From positions 3,546,077 to 3,610,076 of the forward strand of contig JARUPZ010000025.1 of the NCBI GenBank assembly GCA_031213475.1: a stretch of DNA of 64,000 nt, read 5' to 3'. Position 1 is the first letter of the stretch; every line of letters begins with the position of its first letter. This document shows, piece after piece, positions 1 through 11,529 of this stretch. The notes below the pieces were generated by a model that worked only from the letters and a program-made list of their open reading frames with translations, was not told where the DNA came from and did not search any database. The position numbers were made by a program, and so were the translations under genes. The stretch comes from Nereocystis luetkeana (lineage: Eukaryota > Sar > Phaeophyceae > Laminariales > Laminariaceae).

Positions 1-49
1 GCGCAACACGCCTGAGGCGCGTGTTGCAAAAAACTGCGACATACGCGCA

Positions 50-440
50 AACATATGCCCAGAAACCAAGTAGCAAAGTGCGTTTAAACGCCTCCCGAAC
101 CTCGAAAAGGTGTGTATCGGGATCAGGACCTGATTTTATTTTGTTTCACTATATAGGCGAATAGAAAAAAAGCCGGAAAACAAAATTTCGTGCCCGGCGA
201 ATAAAAAAAGAGGGGGCTCAAAAACATTTCCGCCGAAGGCGAATTTGAATAACACTGTTTAAGAAACAAAATCGCCTACGGCAAACATAACAGGCCGCAA
301 CTTGTTTTCGGGCAAGCGGCCAGAAACGTTTCGCGCCCAAAATCGCGTGTCGTTGCTGTGCACAACCAGAGGCCCTCTGCGGTTGTTGCGGAAAACGGCG
401 AATACGTATTTTGAACAAAATGATCCGCCAGCGCAAAAGC
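50..440. repeat. Edge repeat, inverted partner at 63050-63390
   Basis: A moderately GC-rich block whose reverse complement recurs at 63050-63390. Shared stretches include the segment around a GTTTAAACGC core near 85 and the blocks around CAAAATCGCGTGT at 340 and TTGCGGAAAACGG at 385. I see no credible coding potential: the short ORFs on the minus strand are not related to anything I recognise. It is probably an undescribed dispersed repeat. Position and length are approximate. Confidence 0.6.
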
Positions 441-579
441 GCAACTGCAGATTAAATCCCTGGTTTTAATAGCTGTACCACCACGCATCCATCCCTGGGG
501 TCGTTTCCATACGTGTACATACGCGTAGCCGTACAAGTACCGGTCTTCTCACAAGAAACCTGACATCGGACATCGGGCA

Positions 580-985
580 TGGCCGTGCAAATATGTCATA
601 TTTCGTATAATAGCTGTGCAGGTGATACCTACTGAGCTATAGGGGTTAACGACCGATCGATTACCCAGCCCAGGGTAGTCCTTATAACACTCTCCCCCGC
701 TCTGAACGGTGGGATCTTTGGGGCGTCAGAACCGTATACATACGTCCGTACGCTGACCTACCCGCTTCGTTTCATCACCTGGGGAACCAGGGAGATGTGT
801 TTTCGGTAGGCGCGCGGAAGCGTTTCGATGAATGGACGTTCGAAGCGAGGTTCGAACCCGTGACCTGGACGCCGTCAAACGTGAGGGCACTACGTACCTA
901 CTGAGCTATAGAGGTATAAAAGATCGACCGGTTACCCAGCCCAGGGTAGCCCTCATTGCGTATCCCTTCGCTCAGTCCTCCGTAT
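580..985 (-). mobile_element. SINE-3, tRNA-derived, dimeric
   Basis: Read on the minus strand, the sequence contains a pol III type-2 promoter. There is a box A (TAGCTCAGTAGG) near 895-910 and a box B (GGTTCGAACC) near 850-860, spaced as in a tRNA. The motif CCCTGGGCTGGGTAA plus an A-box-like segment occurs a second time near 610-690, so the unit looks dimeric: head, about 200-bp body, second head. A matching copy lies at 34140-34525 and a single-head copy at 30118-30260. A genuine tRNA is unlikely because no clean acceptor stem is visible. Confidence 0.65.
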
Positions 986-1094
986 GTAACTGTAAGTGTT
1001 TCTCCTATTTCATCTTGATTCTTAGCGCTACGCTTTTCCTTCCTTCTATCCTTCTTCTCTTTACGTAGATTTGTCTTCCTTTGTTCTTGTTATT

Positions 1095-1345
1095 CTTTGT
1101 TTCCTTTCGTTTCTCTCTTTCATAGAATGTGTATGTCGTGCGTGTCGCCCTCCAGCATGATGACTTCGTATCGCGTTGCCCACGGCTGCGCTTACTATTT
1201 ATACTTACGTGGCAGCGTAGTATCTCTGTGGCGTAGCTTTGTGACCACAGAACTTGTATCTCTCCTAGGATTGAAGAATCGGCACGGACACTGGTTGTGC
1301 TGGATATCGACGGGTGGAAAGAACGGTTTAACGTGAATTGAAGAA
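1095..1345 (+). mobile_element. LINE-F1 3'-end fragment
   Basis: This matches the last part of the LINE-F1 3' UTR seen at 17430-17990. It includes the conserved block running from GTGGCGTAGCTTTGTG to GTCGACGGGTGGAAAG and the terminal GGTTTAACGTGAA. It is 5'-truncated and non-coding. The pyrimidine-rich segment just upstream (960-1095) also belongs to this UTR. Confidence 0.6.
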
Positions 1346-1654
1346 GACACTCATACACCCTTTCTTCTACTTCTGTCTTGTACGCCTCGAAATTCTCTAA
1401 TAACACCATCCCTTCTTGGTTCCCTCGCGCGTAGAATCTTTCCATACGTCTTCAATCACCGATACGCTATATCCCACCTTATTCCAGCTCGCCCTTTTGT
1501 ACCTTCCATACAGCTCTGGTATCATCTATGGCTGGCAGCTCCTTACTTTAAATTGCCATTTAAGCTTCATAATGATATGTTTTCTTGAGTGGGTACATTC
1601 CCAGTTCTCCCTTTAATGCTGTGTATTACTCGTCGTGCTTGAGCATCTTAGGAT

Positions 1655-1944
<290 letters not shown>

Positions 1945-1999
1945 TATAGTACTATTAATCGTACTTTGATGTTGTTGTCTTCACATTAAATCGTCCGTC

Positions 2000-2085
2000 T
2001 TTCTACCCAGCTTCATCAGTACACCCACAGTGCCCGTCCTGATTCCCTATCCTAGAGAGATACTGATTCAGTGGTCACAGACTGT
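2000..2085 (-). mobile_element. LINE-F1 3'-end fragment (short)
   Basis: This resembles the reverse complement of the conserved 130-bp terminal block of LINE-F1 (TTCTACCC, then CCTAGAGAGATAC, then GTGGTCACA). It is degraded and truncated. Confidence 0.45.
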
Positions 2086-2154
2086 GAGACAGAGGAAGAC
2101 CAAAAAATAAAACCAAATCGCAAATTCAAGTGTCAAGCAAGTGAAATGTCTGCG

Positions 2155-4690
2155 TGCCGGGTACGAGAACACAACACAAGCAAGACCGGGAAAATAAGAA
2201 CAGACGATAAAACAAAACAAAAAAAAATCTGAAATAAAAAAAAGAGAAAAAAACAGAATACAAACGACGCAAGGACTTCAGAAAGGTTGCTAGACGGAAA
2301 GCATACGTACTCAGGAAGGGCAGGTATCTGCTGCGCGGACGAAGCAACACGAAAGAGAGGGAGATGCCGGCAAAAGTCTGTAAGAGCTAGTCGAACCGAT
2401 ACCTAGCCACCCGATCTATCGTTTCGTTTCTGCATTCGTCGACAGCTTAATCGGTACAGCTGCCCCTCCCCCCTCCCCCCCCCTCCCCTTGTCGCCGTTC
2501 TTGGCGTCCTTTGCTGCTTGGCGCAGCCGGCTCTTCTGTGCTTCGTCTCTGTGCCACCTCGCCATGAAACAGTCCGCCGCTTCGACGACCCCCCGGTACC
2601 ACGTCCCGCTCTTGTTAGCCGCCCCCGGCCATGACAACGTCTCTACTCCGAACAGCGGGGGGGAGCTTTCCGTGGACCTCTCGGTAGCTTGAAAAGCCCG
2701 GAGGTCGTCCGCTAGGCATTGGGGCCAGTTCTTTTCCGGTCGGCCTCGTCCTGGGTTCTCCCCACCAGCCATCGTCCCAAACATCACCCGGCGGGTCAGT
2801 CGCTCATTGGTCGTCCGCTGTACGGCCCCCGCAAAGAGGAGGCGTCGTTTGCGGATGGTCGTCTCAACGCTCTCGCATTGTGCCTTTTTGAGGGCCTTGG
2901 CGTACGACATGAGGTGGCCAGTGCGTTGCCGGCGCTGGAAGCCAATGATCCGCAAGAGAAGCTTGTGGTGTGCCGTTCTGAGCTCAGCGAAGTGCTCCTG
3001 ACCAAGAGTCCACGTCATGCACCGGTACAGCAGGGTCTCCATCACCTCGGTCTTTAGCATGCGCACTTTTAGAGTGAGCGGGGCATCCTCCATATCATAC
3101 ACTTTCTTTTGAACCGAGTGTAGCATGCCCATGCGAGTCGGATCCGTCGCATGATCTCTGTGGCATAACGTCAGCGCTTGCGACGACAAGACCGCCCAGG
3201 CACAAAACCTGCATCGTCTGCCTGTATCTCTGTCCCGCTGCTTCGATGACGAGCGGTGAGGTCCGGGGTGCCTGATTCGGTGTCCGCAGCAGCATGGTCT
3301 CCATTTTCTTTTCAGATACGGTGAGGCCCGCTGCTCCGAAAACGGTCACAATGACGGTCATCCTTTTCGCAAGGCCTTCCGCCGACTTGGACACAATGCC
3401 TACATCGTCGGCGTACAGCATACCCCACACTGCCCTCCGTACGTAAGTTAGTGGGTCAACCTTCACCCCGTCCTCGCCGAGGTCCTCCTCGAGGTGAACT
3501 AAGTCCCTCAAAATATCTGGGTCTTCACTGAAGCGTATCAGCACGGCGTGTATCACAGCAGCGAAGAAGATACCAGGTATTGAACAGAAGTGGTGACAAG
3601 AAACATCCTTGCCGCAGCCCCTGAGTGACGTCGAACCATTCCGAGTGCTCGCCGTCATACGTACGCACGCGGGCTCGCATGCCTTCGTGGAACTGGCTGA
3701 TAACGGTGAGCATCTTCTCTGGTACGCCGAAGCGTGCGAGCACCACCCACAGCAGCTCACGGTCGACGGAGTCATATGCTTTCTGGAGGTCCATGAAGCA
3801 CACATATGTACAGGGGGGGGGTTCTAGCTCGTCCGAGTTCTTGCAGTCGGCGCACAACGAACAACATGTCGACCGTTGATCGTGCTCGGCGGAAGCCGCA
3901 CTGTTCCTCGGGGAGTATCCCTTTGGCCTCGCAGTAGTTACCCAGGCGGGACGCGACCATTTTCAGCAAAACTTTGCCTGAATGGGCAACAAGCGAAATC
4001 CCTCTGTAATTGTTGCAATCAGAGCGATCCTTCTTTTTATGGAGGACCTTAATGGTCGCATCTTTCCACTGCTGGGGGACGTCACCCGTTCTCCACACGT
4101 TGACAAGTAGGTTGTGAAAGTACCGGTGAACTCGGGGTGGTCGATTTTCAGTAACTCGGCCGGAAGGGGGTCTCGTCCCACCGCTTTCCAGTTTGGCATA
4201 CCCCGAATTACCGCCGTCATATCATCCATGGTCGGTTCATCTCCAAGCGATGGTGCCAACGGCCGTTGTGGAAATAGGGCACTATTGGTTGAGTCAAGGT
4301 TAGACGACTCCGTGGTCAGGAGGGTGCCGAAAAACCTCGCCCACCGTTCAAGAATGCGCACCTTGTCCGTTAGTAGCGTGCCCTCCTCGTCCCGGATGAG
4401 CTGTTCGCTTCTCGCCTTTCGACCGTCCAACCCCACCGTGGCCTTCGAGTGTTCGTAGAAACCCCGCTGGTCGTTGTCGGCGAGCAGTCTCTCCGTTTCA
4501 GCGAGGTACTCTTCGAAGTAGGCGCGCAAAACGCTGCATCAGTCGCCCTTCGTAGATTCGCGCACGCCGTCCTCAGCGTCTTCCACGCGGCTTTGTCACT
4601 TTTGATGCGCATGACTCGTCGGGCATCCTCCCTCGCATCCCATGGTAGTTGTATGGCGGCTGAGGTTTCCAGTATCAGTATGATTAATAG
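2155..4690 (-). pseudogene. LINE-F2 non-LTR retrotransposon, 5'-truncated, RT broken
   Basis: On the minus strand the fragments line up in order with LINE-F1. From 4612 to 3963 comes the linker between endonuclease and RT. RT motif A ([14 protein letters not shown]) follows at about 3800-3760, motif B (QGLRQGC) at about 3610 and the catalytic YADD box at about 3420-3410 (MLYADDVGIVSK). A C-terminal region runs to 2416. The reading frame jumps several times, so it cannot encode one protein. The endonuclease is absent, which fits ordinary 5' truncation near 4690. The 3' UTR (about 2155-2416) is shared with the copy at 28438-29490, which defines a family separate from LINE-F1. The intact RT would copy the element's own RNA at a nicked target. 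Confidence 0.85.
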
Positions 4691-4837
4691 TAGTAATATT
4701 ATATAGTTACCTGGTATGAAATAGTACGTACTGCTGTATAGTACTACCTGGTACCTCTGGTATTAATTATGGTGCATAGGGAATGATGGCTTGGGGCTTG
4801 GGCCACAAAAAGAGGTCAGCTTTTCTAGCCCTTTCCA

Positions 4838-4929
4838 GGAAGGACTGCAGTGACGTTTTGGGGACAAACTACTGAAGAGTTTTTGGGTGGTTTGTCGTTT
4901 GTCCCCAAAACGGGGCTGCAGTCCTTTAG
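4838..4929. mobile_element. PAL-B palindromic element
   Basis: Two inverted arms (GGACTGCAG...TTTTGGGGACAAAC and GTTTGTCCCCAAAACGGGG...CTGCAGTCC) surround a short centre. The element is about 92 bp. It belongs to the PAL-B family, described in full at 62384-62480. Confidence 0.7.
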
Positions 4930-5195
4930 CGACTGATGACTTCATTCATTATGAATAGAAATTAGAAAACAACAAGCAGCTGAGAGATTGCAAAGTTGAG
5001 TGTCGACCGATCGGTTGAACTCACAGCTGATGAGGTGCTTGTGAATAATAGTTTTTTTAGGGGCGAAAAGGCTGTGAGGTCCAGGATTTGATCGAAACTT
5101 AAATTTTCAAGCTGTGTGTGAGAGTGTGCAGTGATACTTCGATCGCGCGTACCATGTACCAGGTACGTGTTGCTTTATTTGGCCTCACGGAGGGT

Positions 5196-5515
5196 TGTTG
5201 TTGTTGTTGTTGTTGTTCTCACATTAACTCACAATACAATGCAGTCCGTGGTCGCAGGACAGGCTCCAATAACTCTGGAGTGGAAGAAATACCTCAAGTA
5301 AAACAGAGGCAAAAACAAAAAACAAGCATACGCACTCCACCACTGCGGACACCAGGGAAGCAAAAAGGAGACTATTCATAGCAGACAAAAACCTAAAAAA
5401 GAAGATGAAGCGAAGCAAAAAAACAAAGCAAAACAAAAACAGCAGAAGCAGATAGCAAAACGCAAAAAAAGGCAAAACGGACCATACTAATTTTAACAAA
5501 GACACAAAGAGGTAA
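5196..5515 (-). mobile_element. LINE-F3 3' end, 5'-truncated, with (AAC)n tail
   Basis: This is closely similar to 10170-10590, where the same non-coding sequence follows the RT-distal coding region of a LINE. On the minus strand the copy ends in about eight AAC repeats (the TTG run at 5196-5218). A 3' microsatellite tail of this kind is typical of non-LTR elements that do not use poly(A). Only the A-rich 3' UTR is present. Confidence 0.6.
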
Positions 5516-5841
5516 AAAAAAAAAAAAAAAAAGGAACAAAAAAGTAGGGGTAAACAGCAGCAGTGTATACTCTGTTTACAAGCGGTGGTGTTTTTGTTAT
5601 TTTTTCCTTTTTTCCAGCTCGTTCTTTTTCAAGTGTTGGCCACACCCCTCGCCTGCGGGGGAGATTGTTTCTTCTAGTTTTTGCTTTCATTTTTTTTTTT
5701 GCTTTGTTCTCTTTCGATTTCTGATTTGTCTACCTTGCCTTGTTTTTACTTGCTCTTTGATTGTTTCCGTTCGTTTCTCTATTTCATAGAATGTGTATGT
5801 CGTGTATCTAGTATTTTATTATTCATTTATATATTTATTTA

Positions 5842-6174
5842 TTTCTCATCCCATTCATTATCTTCGCACACCTTCTTCTCTCGCTCTCCTTCCCACTCGT
5901 AACTCAGATCCGGGGTCACATAGCAGGCTCTTATCCCCCCTTCCCGCTACGGTACGTGCCTTCATTTTTATCGCGAGAAGATTTCAGCCTTTTCTTCCCT
6001 CGTCGACTCGCATCCAATTGTCAATTGTCTATACCCACGCTGCAAGGCGCTCTCAACAATTGAATCCCTTTTTTTATTTTTGCAAATAGAGTCAAAGTCC
6101 GATCCACCTGGGGCTCGAACCCATGACTCAAGCAAGAAGAATTCGAGGTTAACCACTTGAACCACCGGGGCGAT
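5842..6174 (-). mobile_element. SINE-1, tRNA-derived
   Basis: On the minus strand there is a box A-like TGGTTCAAGTGG and a box B GGGTTCGAGCC, followed by a body of about 250 bp. The body contains GCAAGGCGCTCTC, TCGACGAGGGAAG and ends at GAATGGGATGAG. Full-length relatives are at 12042-12372 (minus) and 17520-17855 (plus). The element lies within the LINE-F1 3' UTR copy 5560-6365. Confidence 0.75.
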
Positions 6175-6215
6175 GATGACATGGCATTGCATTGCTCACT
6201 GCTGTGCTTACTGCA

Positions 6216-6238
6216 TACCAGGTACCAGGTACCTGGTA
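6216..6238. other. Triple TA-CCWGG-TA micro-insertion
   Basis: TA, CCAGG, TA, CCAGG, TA, CCTGG, TA are stacked in a row. The same place in the LINE-F1 copy at 17500-17508 has a single TACCTGGTA, and the copy near 11990 has none. Each event appears to insert CCWGG and duplicate TA. Confidence 0.7.
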
Positions 6239-6481
6239 CGTAGCAACGTAGTATCTCTGTGGCGTAGCTTTGTGACCACAGAACTTGTATCTCTTCTAGG
6301 ATTGAAGAATCGGAACGGACACTGGTTGTGCTTGATGTCGACGGGTAGAAAGAACACACACACAAGTTTTAGTCCGTAGAGTGCGCATGTGCGTACTCGT
6401 ACGAGTGTGGGCTACGTACGAGTTTTTTTTTTTTTTTTCATTCTTGAAGCTTCGTAAAGTAACTTTCTTGCGTAAAAAGAG

Positions 6482-6497
6482 TACCAGGTACCAGGTA
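6482..6497. other. Double TA-CCAGG-TA micro-insertion
   Basis: Two tandem CCAGG units are separated and flanked by TA. No empty-site comparator was found for this locus. Confidence 0.55.
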
Positions 6498-6989
6498 ACT
6501 TTTGTTTATTTTTATAAGTAACCCCTGGGCAAAAATTATTAAGACCGTTTATAATACAAACCCATATCGAACCGCGTCTTAAATTTCCGGCCGTGATGCC
6601 AAGCGTTTCTAAACTCTGGGTTCGGAAGGCACTACGATATTTACGTGTCAGCACCGCTGAGTTGTTGTGCTGATGTATATAGAGCCTGACTACCGCTCTA
6701 GATGCTATTAAGGTGCTTCCGGCCAGGCGATTCTCTGATGTATGTAGAGCCTGGGTACCGCTGTAGAGGCTAGGTGTTTCCCGCCAAGCGATTCTCGCAG
6801 CTGCTGCACGTTTCTTCCACTACCTTACTCGGAGAACGGCTGCTCACCTGCGGTTCCCCACTATAGAGGTCTCTCTGCCGGGGCGCCGTCGCGTGATGGC
6901 CCAATGTTGGGCTCCCCCGGCTTTCCGCTTGATCGACCTAGGGGGAAAGGAGGAAAGGGCACTCGAGTAAGAAATCAAGTGGTGGTCGT

Positions 6990-7070
6990 CGCTGTTGCTG
7001 CTGCTGTTGTTGTTGTTGTTGTTGTTGTTGTTGCTGTTGCTGTTGCTGTTGCTGTTGTTGTTGTCGTCGT
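6990..7070. repeat. Trinucleotide repeat (GTT/GCT)n
   Basis: About 75 bp of alternating GTT and GCT triplets. It creates leucine, valine or threonine/asparagine runs in several frames, with no supporting domain in any of them. Confidence 0.85.
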
Positions 7071-7429
7071 TGGGCCAGCGAGCTCGCGCAGGTGGTGGTG
7101 ATGAGCTCGTTCTAGCGGGCTGGAACGAGAGGTGCAACGCACCGACCGCACTAGCCAGGCTGCTCGGCACTCCCGGCGTACGGCCTCGGGTTTCGAATTG
7201 TACCCCGAGGTACGAATACGTGAATGAATACGTAATACGAACAAAGAATATCTACTGGAATATCTAATACTGGAATACCAGGTACAACCAGTATACCAGG
7301 TATTGACTTTTGTGAGTGTTATTATTCATAGTGGTCCCCAGTAGTAATCATTGCAATTAATTTCATCATTTATTTTCAAACCAATCGATATACCTATTTA
7401 ATACGCATGTCCTATATATAACCATTTGA

Positions 7430-7512
7430 GGTTTGCAGTCGAGTCTCGTTTTTTTAGGAACCAGTCAAATTGAGTAATTCGTCCGAAAAGCGGGACTGCA
7501 GTCCTAGAAGGG
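7430..7512. mobile_element. PAL-B element, diverged
   Basis: The left arm is weak (TTTGCAGTC...CTCGTTTTT). The right arm is clear (AAAAGCGGGACTGCAGTCCT). It is probably an old copy. Confidence 0.45.
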
Positions 7513-7578
7513 CAAACAAGGAATTACTACTGTACATCTATTACGCAGCTTGCAAAGTTGAGTACCTGGTATCAACTA

Positions 7579-7683
7579 TTACGGGGGACCATAGTAAATA
7601 GGACCAAATATCGATAGTAAAAAAAACAAAATATATTATTTTTCAAATTTAACGTAGGTTCTATTTTATATGGTCCCCCGTAA
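7579..7683. mobile_element. PAL-A palindromic MITE
   Basis: The left end TTACGGGGGACCATAG and right end TATGGTCCCCCGTAA form terminal inverted repeats. TA flanks both sides, consistent with a TA target duplication. The interior is A/T-rich with no ORF. Confidence 0.85.
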
Positions 7684-7954
7684 TATATGGTCGGTCGAAC
7701 TTCATAGCTGACGTATCTCATAATTTTATAATTGTATAAAAATAAAAATTAATAGAATACGCGCGAACGGCTCATCATACAACATGTGAACTCAATTCGT
7801 AAGTAGTTCCTGTAGAAACACTACTACCTGGTACTTCGTAATTTGTGTACATCCCCTATCATCCTAAAAGCGAAATATAGAACAGGCGTATTTAAGCAGC
7901 TCGCCAAAAGTTGAGTATCATCTAATGAATCAGTCGAACTCACATGGAGAACCT

Positions 7955-8150
7955 GGCTATGCTGCTCGTTGCATTGCCCACACTGCTGTGCTTATTACCG
8001 CACACGTGGCAACGTAGTATCTCTGTGGCGTAGCTTTGTGACCACAGAATTTGTATCTCTTCTGGGATTGAAGAATCGGCACGGACGGACGCTGGTTGTC
8101 CTGCATGTCGACGGGTAGAAAGAACGGTTTAATGTGAAGAACATACACAC
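7955..8150 (+). mobile_element. LINE-F1 3'-end fragment
   Basis: The terminal block of LINE-F1 is present: GCATTGCCCACACTG, then GTGGCGTAGCTTTGTG, ending in GGTTTAATGTGAAGAAC and ACACACAC. It is adjacent to another partial copy of the upstream UTR at 8165-8560. Confidence 0.65.
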
Positions 8151-8164
8151 ACCCTCGTACCGCA

Positions 8165-8560
8165 CAGTCGAACTAACAGGGAGAACCTGGCTATGCTGCT
8201 CCTATTAAAATATCACAAACTAACTGCTGCCGCTACCTGGAGGGTGCTTTGTGCTTTGGTTTGCCTGTTATTTTCCCTTCGTTCGTTGCCCTACAGTCTG
8301 TTTACAAGTATTAATAGTGGCGTTTTCTTTTTTTCTTTTTTTCCAGCTCGTACTTTTTTAGTGTCTGCCACATCGCCTGCGGGGGGGCACAACATTTTGT
8401 TTCTTCTATTTTTTATTTTTCTCCTCTTCTCTTTCAATAATTTGTCTTCTTCATGTCTTCATTTTTGTTTTTTTTCCTTTCGTTTTTCTATAGGATAAAA
8501 TGTGTTATGTCGGGCCAGTCGTATCCGGTACGATGACATGGCATTGCATTGCCCACTACT
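8165..8560 (+). mobile_element. LINE-F1 3' UTR fragment (pyrimidine-rich part)
   Basis: The segment begins with AACCTGGCTATGCTGCTC, runs through CTGCCGCTACCTGGAG and a long T/C-rich stretch, and ends at GATGACATGGCATTGC. This copy carries TATTAATA at 8309-8316, where the related copy near 18244 has a bare TA. Confidence 0.65.
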
Positions 8561-8579
8561 GATGTAGTACGCCGGATCT

Positions 8580-9470
8580 TATGCAAAAAAAAAATGGGTG
8601 ATTATGTGACTGTTTACTTTACGGAGGCTTCGGGGTATCTGGTCCCATATCTGATCAGATTTTATCAAAATCACGTCTTATGGGGCCTGTTTGGTGGGAA
8701 AAAGGTTCCTCCGAGATTTTATCACTCCTGAAATTCCATGAAATAAATGTTTTTTTTTGGCAGCCTTTTCTGATCAACTCTGAAAGTAATAAATTTTGCC
8801 TTTGTACGAGACCTCGGTGGCATTATACAATTTTGTTTAGGTTATAGACTGGGTTCATGACGGGTCACGGCGCTACATGCTTGGTTACGCTTGTACACAG
8901 CTGGGCTCCAGCACTTGTGCATCGACCACCACGGAGAGGGAGGGCATCAGTACCTTGGCCACCATCGTGTCCCTTGCGGCCGCCCAACTGCAGCAGCTCT
9001 AGGCAAAACAACTTTGGAAACGAATAGGACGAGACTACAGCAGCAGTATCAAAACAATCTAACGGTATTTTTCTGACTACGACCGCCGAAAGTAGCTCAT
9101 GCTCCGCGAAGGCGAGAGCTCCTTGCTGGTCCAGCGACTAGCAAACCCCTTACGCAGCTCCCCAGGGGGTTCCACATTCCGCTGCTCCCTTCGAGGAGCT
9201 GTTGGTGAAGGTTGATCGCCCAACCCGGCGTAAGCGACTCTCGTGCGTGTCGTGGTCCACGTGGAGTTCAAAATGTCGGTTGTGTTCTGTTTTTTTAGTT
9301 CTCCCATGAAATAAAACCAAAATCACGATAAGACGGCACATGACGCACCGACCTGGTGTGGATTTTTGCCGTAGGAAAATCCGACTTCCTGCCTTTTTCA
9401 ATCACTCAAAACAAATTGCGTAAGACCCAGCCGAAGTCGTGGCAACATTTTTTATTTTTTTTCATCATCA
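8580..9470. other. No recognised feature
   Basis: About 890 bp in which I find no gene, RNA or known repeat. A few ORFs of 60-83 codons are present but carry no motif and no codon pattern that would single them out. Confidence 0.5.
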
Positions 9471-9480
9471 CTTCCACTTT

Positions 9481-9800
9481 TTAGGCTAACTCGTAGGAGG
9501 TTTTACCCTCGACGACCTTCTTCTGGACAAGCCGTGGTCACAGGTAGGTGTCTACCCTTCTCCCCCCCGGTACGTGCCTTTATTTTTTATCGCACGTGGG
9601 GTTCAGCATTCCCACTGCTCGTCGATGTTCATCGAATGTAGTAGCTAACTCACGCTCTCGTGCTTTCCGCTAATCAATTTTTTTCGTGCAAGAAAAAACC
9701 CTTTTACGAGCATGCTCTCGGCGAGACTTGAACCCACTAAATTGATCTTGATAGATAGGCGCGCGGACCACCTACGAAGCCACCGGGGACGCCGGTCATT
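9481..9800 (-). mobile_element. SINE-2, tRNA-derived
   Basis: On the minus strand a tRNA-like head with box B GGGTTCAAGTC is followed by a body ending in CTCCTACGAGTTAG. The same unit, in plus orientation, is at 59099-59415. The body shares GGCACGT and GGGGGAGAAGGG with SINE-1, so the two families are probably related. Confidence 0.65.
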
Positions 9801-9950
9801 GTATCTCTGTGGCGTAGCTTTTTGTGACCACAGTAGAACTTGTTCTGTGTTGCATCTTGTAGGATGATTATTGAAGAATCGGCACGGACACTGCTTGTTG
9901 TGCTGGATGTCTCGACGGGTAGAAATAACGGTTTAATGTGAGGAACACAC
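9790..9950 (+). mobile_element. LINE-F1 3'-end fragment, degraded
   Basis: The GTGGCGTAGC and GGTTTAATGTGAGG blocks of the LINE-F1 terminus are recognisable. Several small insertions separate them. Confidence 0.5.
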
Positions 9951-10004
9951 ACAGCTGACCGAGAGTCTGCACCCCAATACTACTCTTATTATTATTACCA
10001 TGGT

Positions 10005-10075
10005 ATATTATTATGCTTGCCTTCCGACAATATACCAGGTAGCGTGGATGCCATTCCAATAACCACCAAATATCC
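10005..10075. repeat. Short repeat, second copy at 35225-35285
   Basis: The block from ATGCTTGCCTTC to GATGCCATTCCAATA occurs at both places. Here it carries TACCAGGTA at 10033-10041, where the other copy has a simple TA at 35256-35257. Confidence 0.65.
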
Positions 10076-10169
10076 TTCCGTAGAACAGCAGTATTCCTCA
10101 TACGATTCTCTGCCAGCCGTTTCCCAATTTCCATTCCCCACAATCACTTGACCTTTAGCAATATCCTTG

Positions 10170-11360
10170 TCGTTGTTGTTCTCACATTAACTCATCGCCA
10201 CAATGCAATGCAGTCCGTGGTCGCAGGACAGGCTCCAATAACTCTGGAGTGGAAGAAATACCTCGGTGGTAAAACAGAGGCATACACAAACAAACAAGCG
10301 TCCGCATTCCACCACGAAGGACACCAGGGAAGCAAAAAGGAGACTAATAGACAAAAAACTAAAAAAAGAAGATGAAGCGAGGCGAAAAAACAGAAGCAGA
10401 TAGCAAAACGTAAAAAAGGCAAAACGGGAGATACAAACAGAGACACAAAGAGGTACAAACGGGAAAGAAAGATAGATAAAAATAAAAAAGAAGGGACAAA
10501 AAGGGACAGACACGGGCGGGGGAGAAAAAAAATACGAAAGGCAGGGACTGGAGCATACAGACACGCAAAGTTGCCCAGGTGGAACCATGCTATTAATAGT
10601 TTCCTAGGTCCCAAAGAAGGGAGTGCATCATGACGATGATGGCCATAACCAGGCTTCAGTCTGTTAGGCAGACCGCCTCCTCCCCCCTCCCCCCCCCCCC
10701 CCCCCATTTCCCCTCGTCCCCCTTTCGCTCCCCCCCTCTTCCCTGCCATTCTGCGCACGCGCGTTGGCGCCAACGGTTGAGGTCGTGGTTGCAGTTGCAT
10801 CTATCCTATTATTATGCCGTTCTGCCTATCTATGCCTCCTTCTCATCTTTATGCCATTTCCGCATGATGAAGGCCTCCGCCCCTTCCTCGACCCGTCAGA
10901 ACCATCTGCCGGCTTTCTGTGCTGCCTCGCACCACCCTTCGAGCTTGATGCCGATATCCTAGAGGTCCTCCTCAAGGTACCTCATCCAGTCCCATTCCTG
11001 TCCTCCGGAGTAATCCTTACCCCCAACCATCTCCCCAAACATCACCCTCTTCGGCAGACGCTCCTCTCACATGCGTGTCACAAAGCCCGCAAACAAAAGC
11101 CTACGTCTGCGTACTGACGTCTCAACGCTCTCAGAGTTTGTCCTGAGAAGCGCGCTAGCATAGATAGGATAGAATGTATGTGGTCTTCGCGCTTTCGTTT
11201 TCGCCAGCCGATGCATTGGAGGAGCATCTTGTGGTGGACCTCCCGTAGCCTACCGTAATCAGTTTTGCTCGGGCTCCTAGTAACGCAACCGTAGAGCAAC
11301 GTTGCGATCACCTCGGCTCTCAGCTTCCGCACCTTCAGGCGTAGGCGCACACCCGGGCTG
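10170..11360 (-). pseudogene. LINE-F3 3' part: RT-distal coding remnant plus 3' UTR
   Basis: The minus-strand ORF at 11350-11078 carries the segment that follows the RT core in these LINEs: LKVRKLRAEVIATLLYGC, then LREVHHKMLLQCIGW. It is homologous in layout to LINE-F1 16045-16200 but clearly diverged, so a separate family. Toward 10590 the coding region is broken. A 3' UTR of about 400 bp runs on to 10170 and is duplicated at 5196-5515. The RT catalytic core is absent (5' truncation). Confidence 0.7.
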
Positions 11361-11529
11361 TCTTATATTTCCATCTTATACCGCCCGAAGCATGACCACA
11401 TTGTGCCCTCTGGAATCGACGCACCTATTCCTCATCAACAGTCCATCGAATGAGAAATCCAGCCCAAACTACAGTAAGTACATAGATAGATAGCTGCCTG
11501 TCTGTTCTGCCGGTTGTTATTGGATACTG

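Larger units (their letters stand above)
5560..6365 (+). mobile_element. LINE-F1 3'-end copy, split by SINE-1
   Basis: The pyrimidine-rich UTR block (5560-5830) and the terminal 190-bp block (6175-6365, GTGGCGTAGCTTTGTG to the ACACAC tail) of LINE-F1 are present in order. A SINE-1 copy is inserted between them. Inside the terminal block, three tandem CCWGG insertions sit at 6216-6238. Confidence 0.65.

Noticed and set aside
840..925. A functional tRNA gene on the minus strand
   Set aside because: A and B boxes are present, but the acceptor and anticodon stems do not pair convincingly and the sequence recurs as part of a longer dispersed unit. Called SINE-3.
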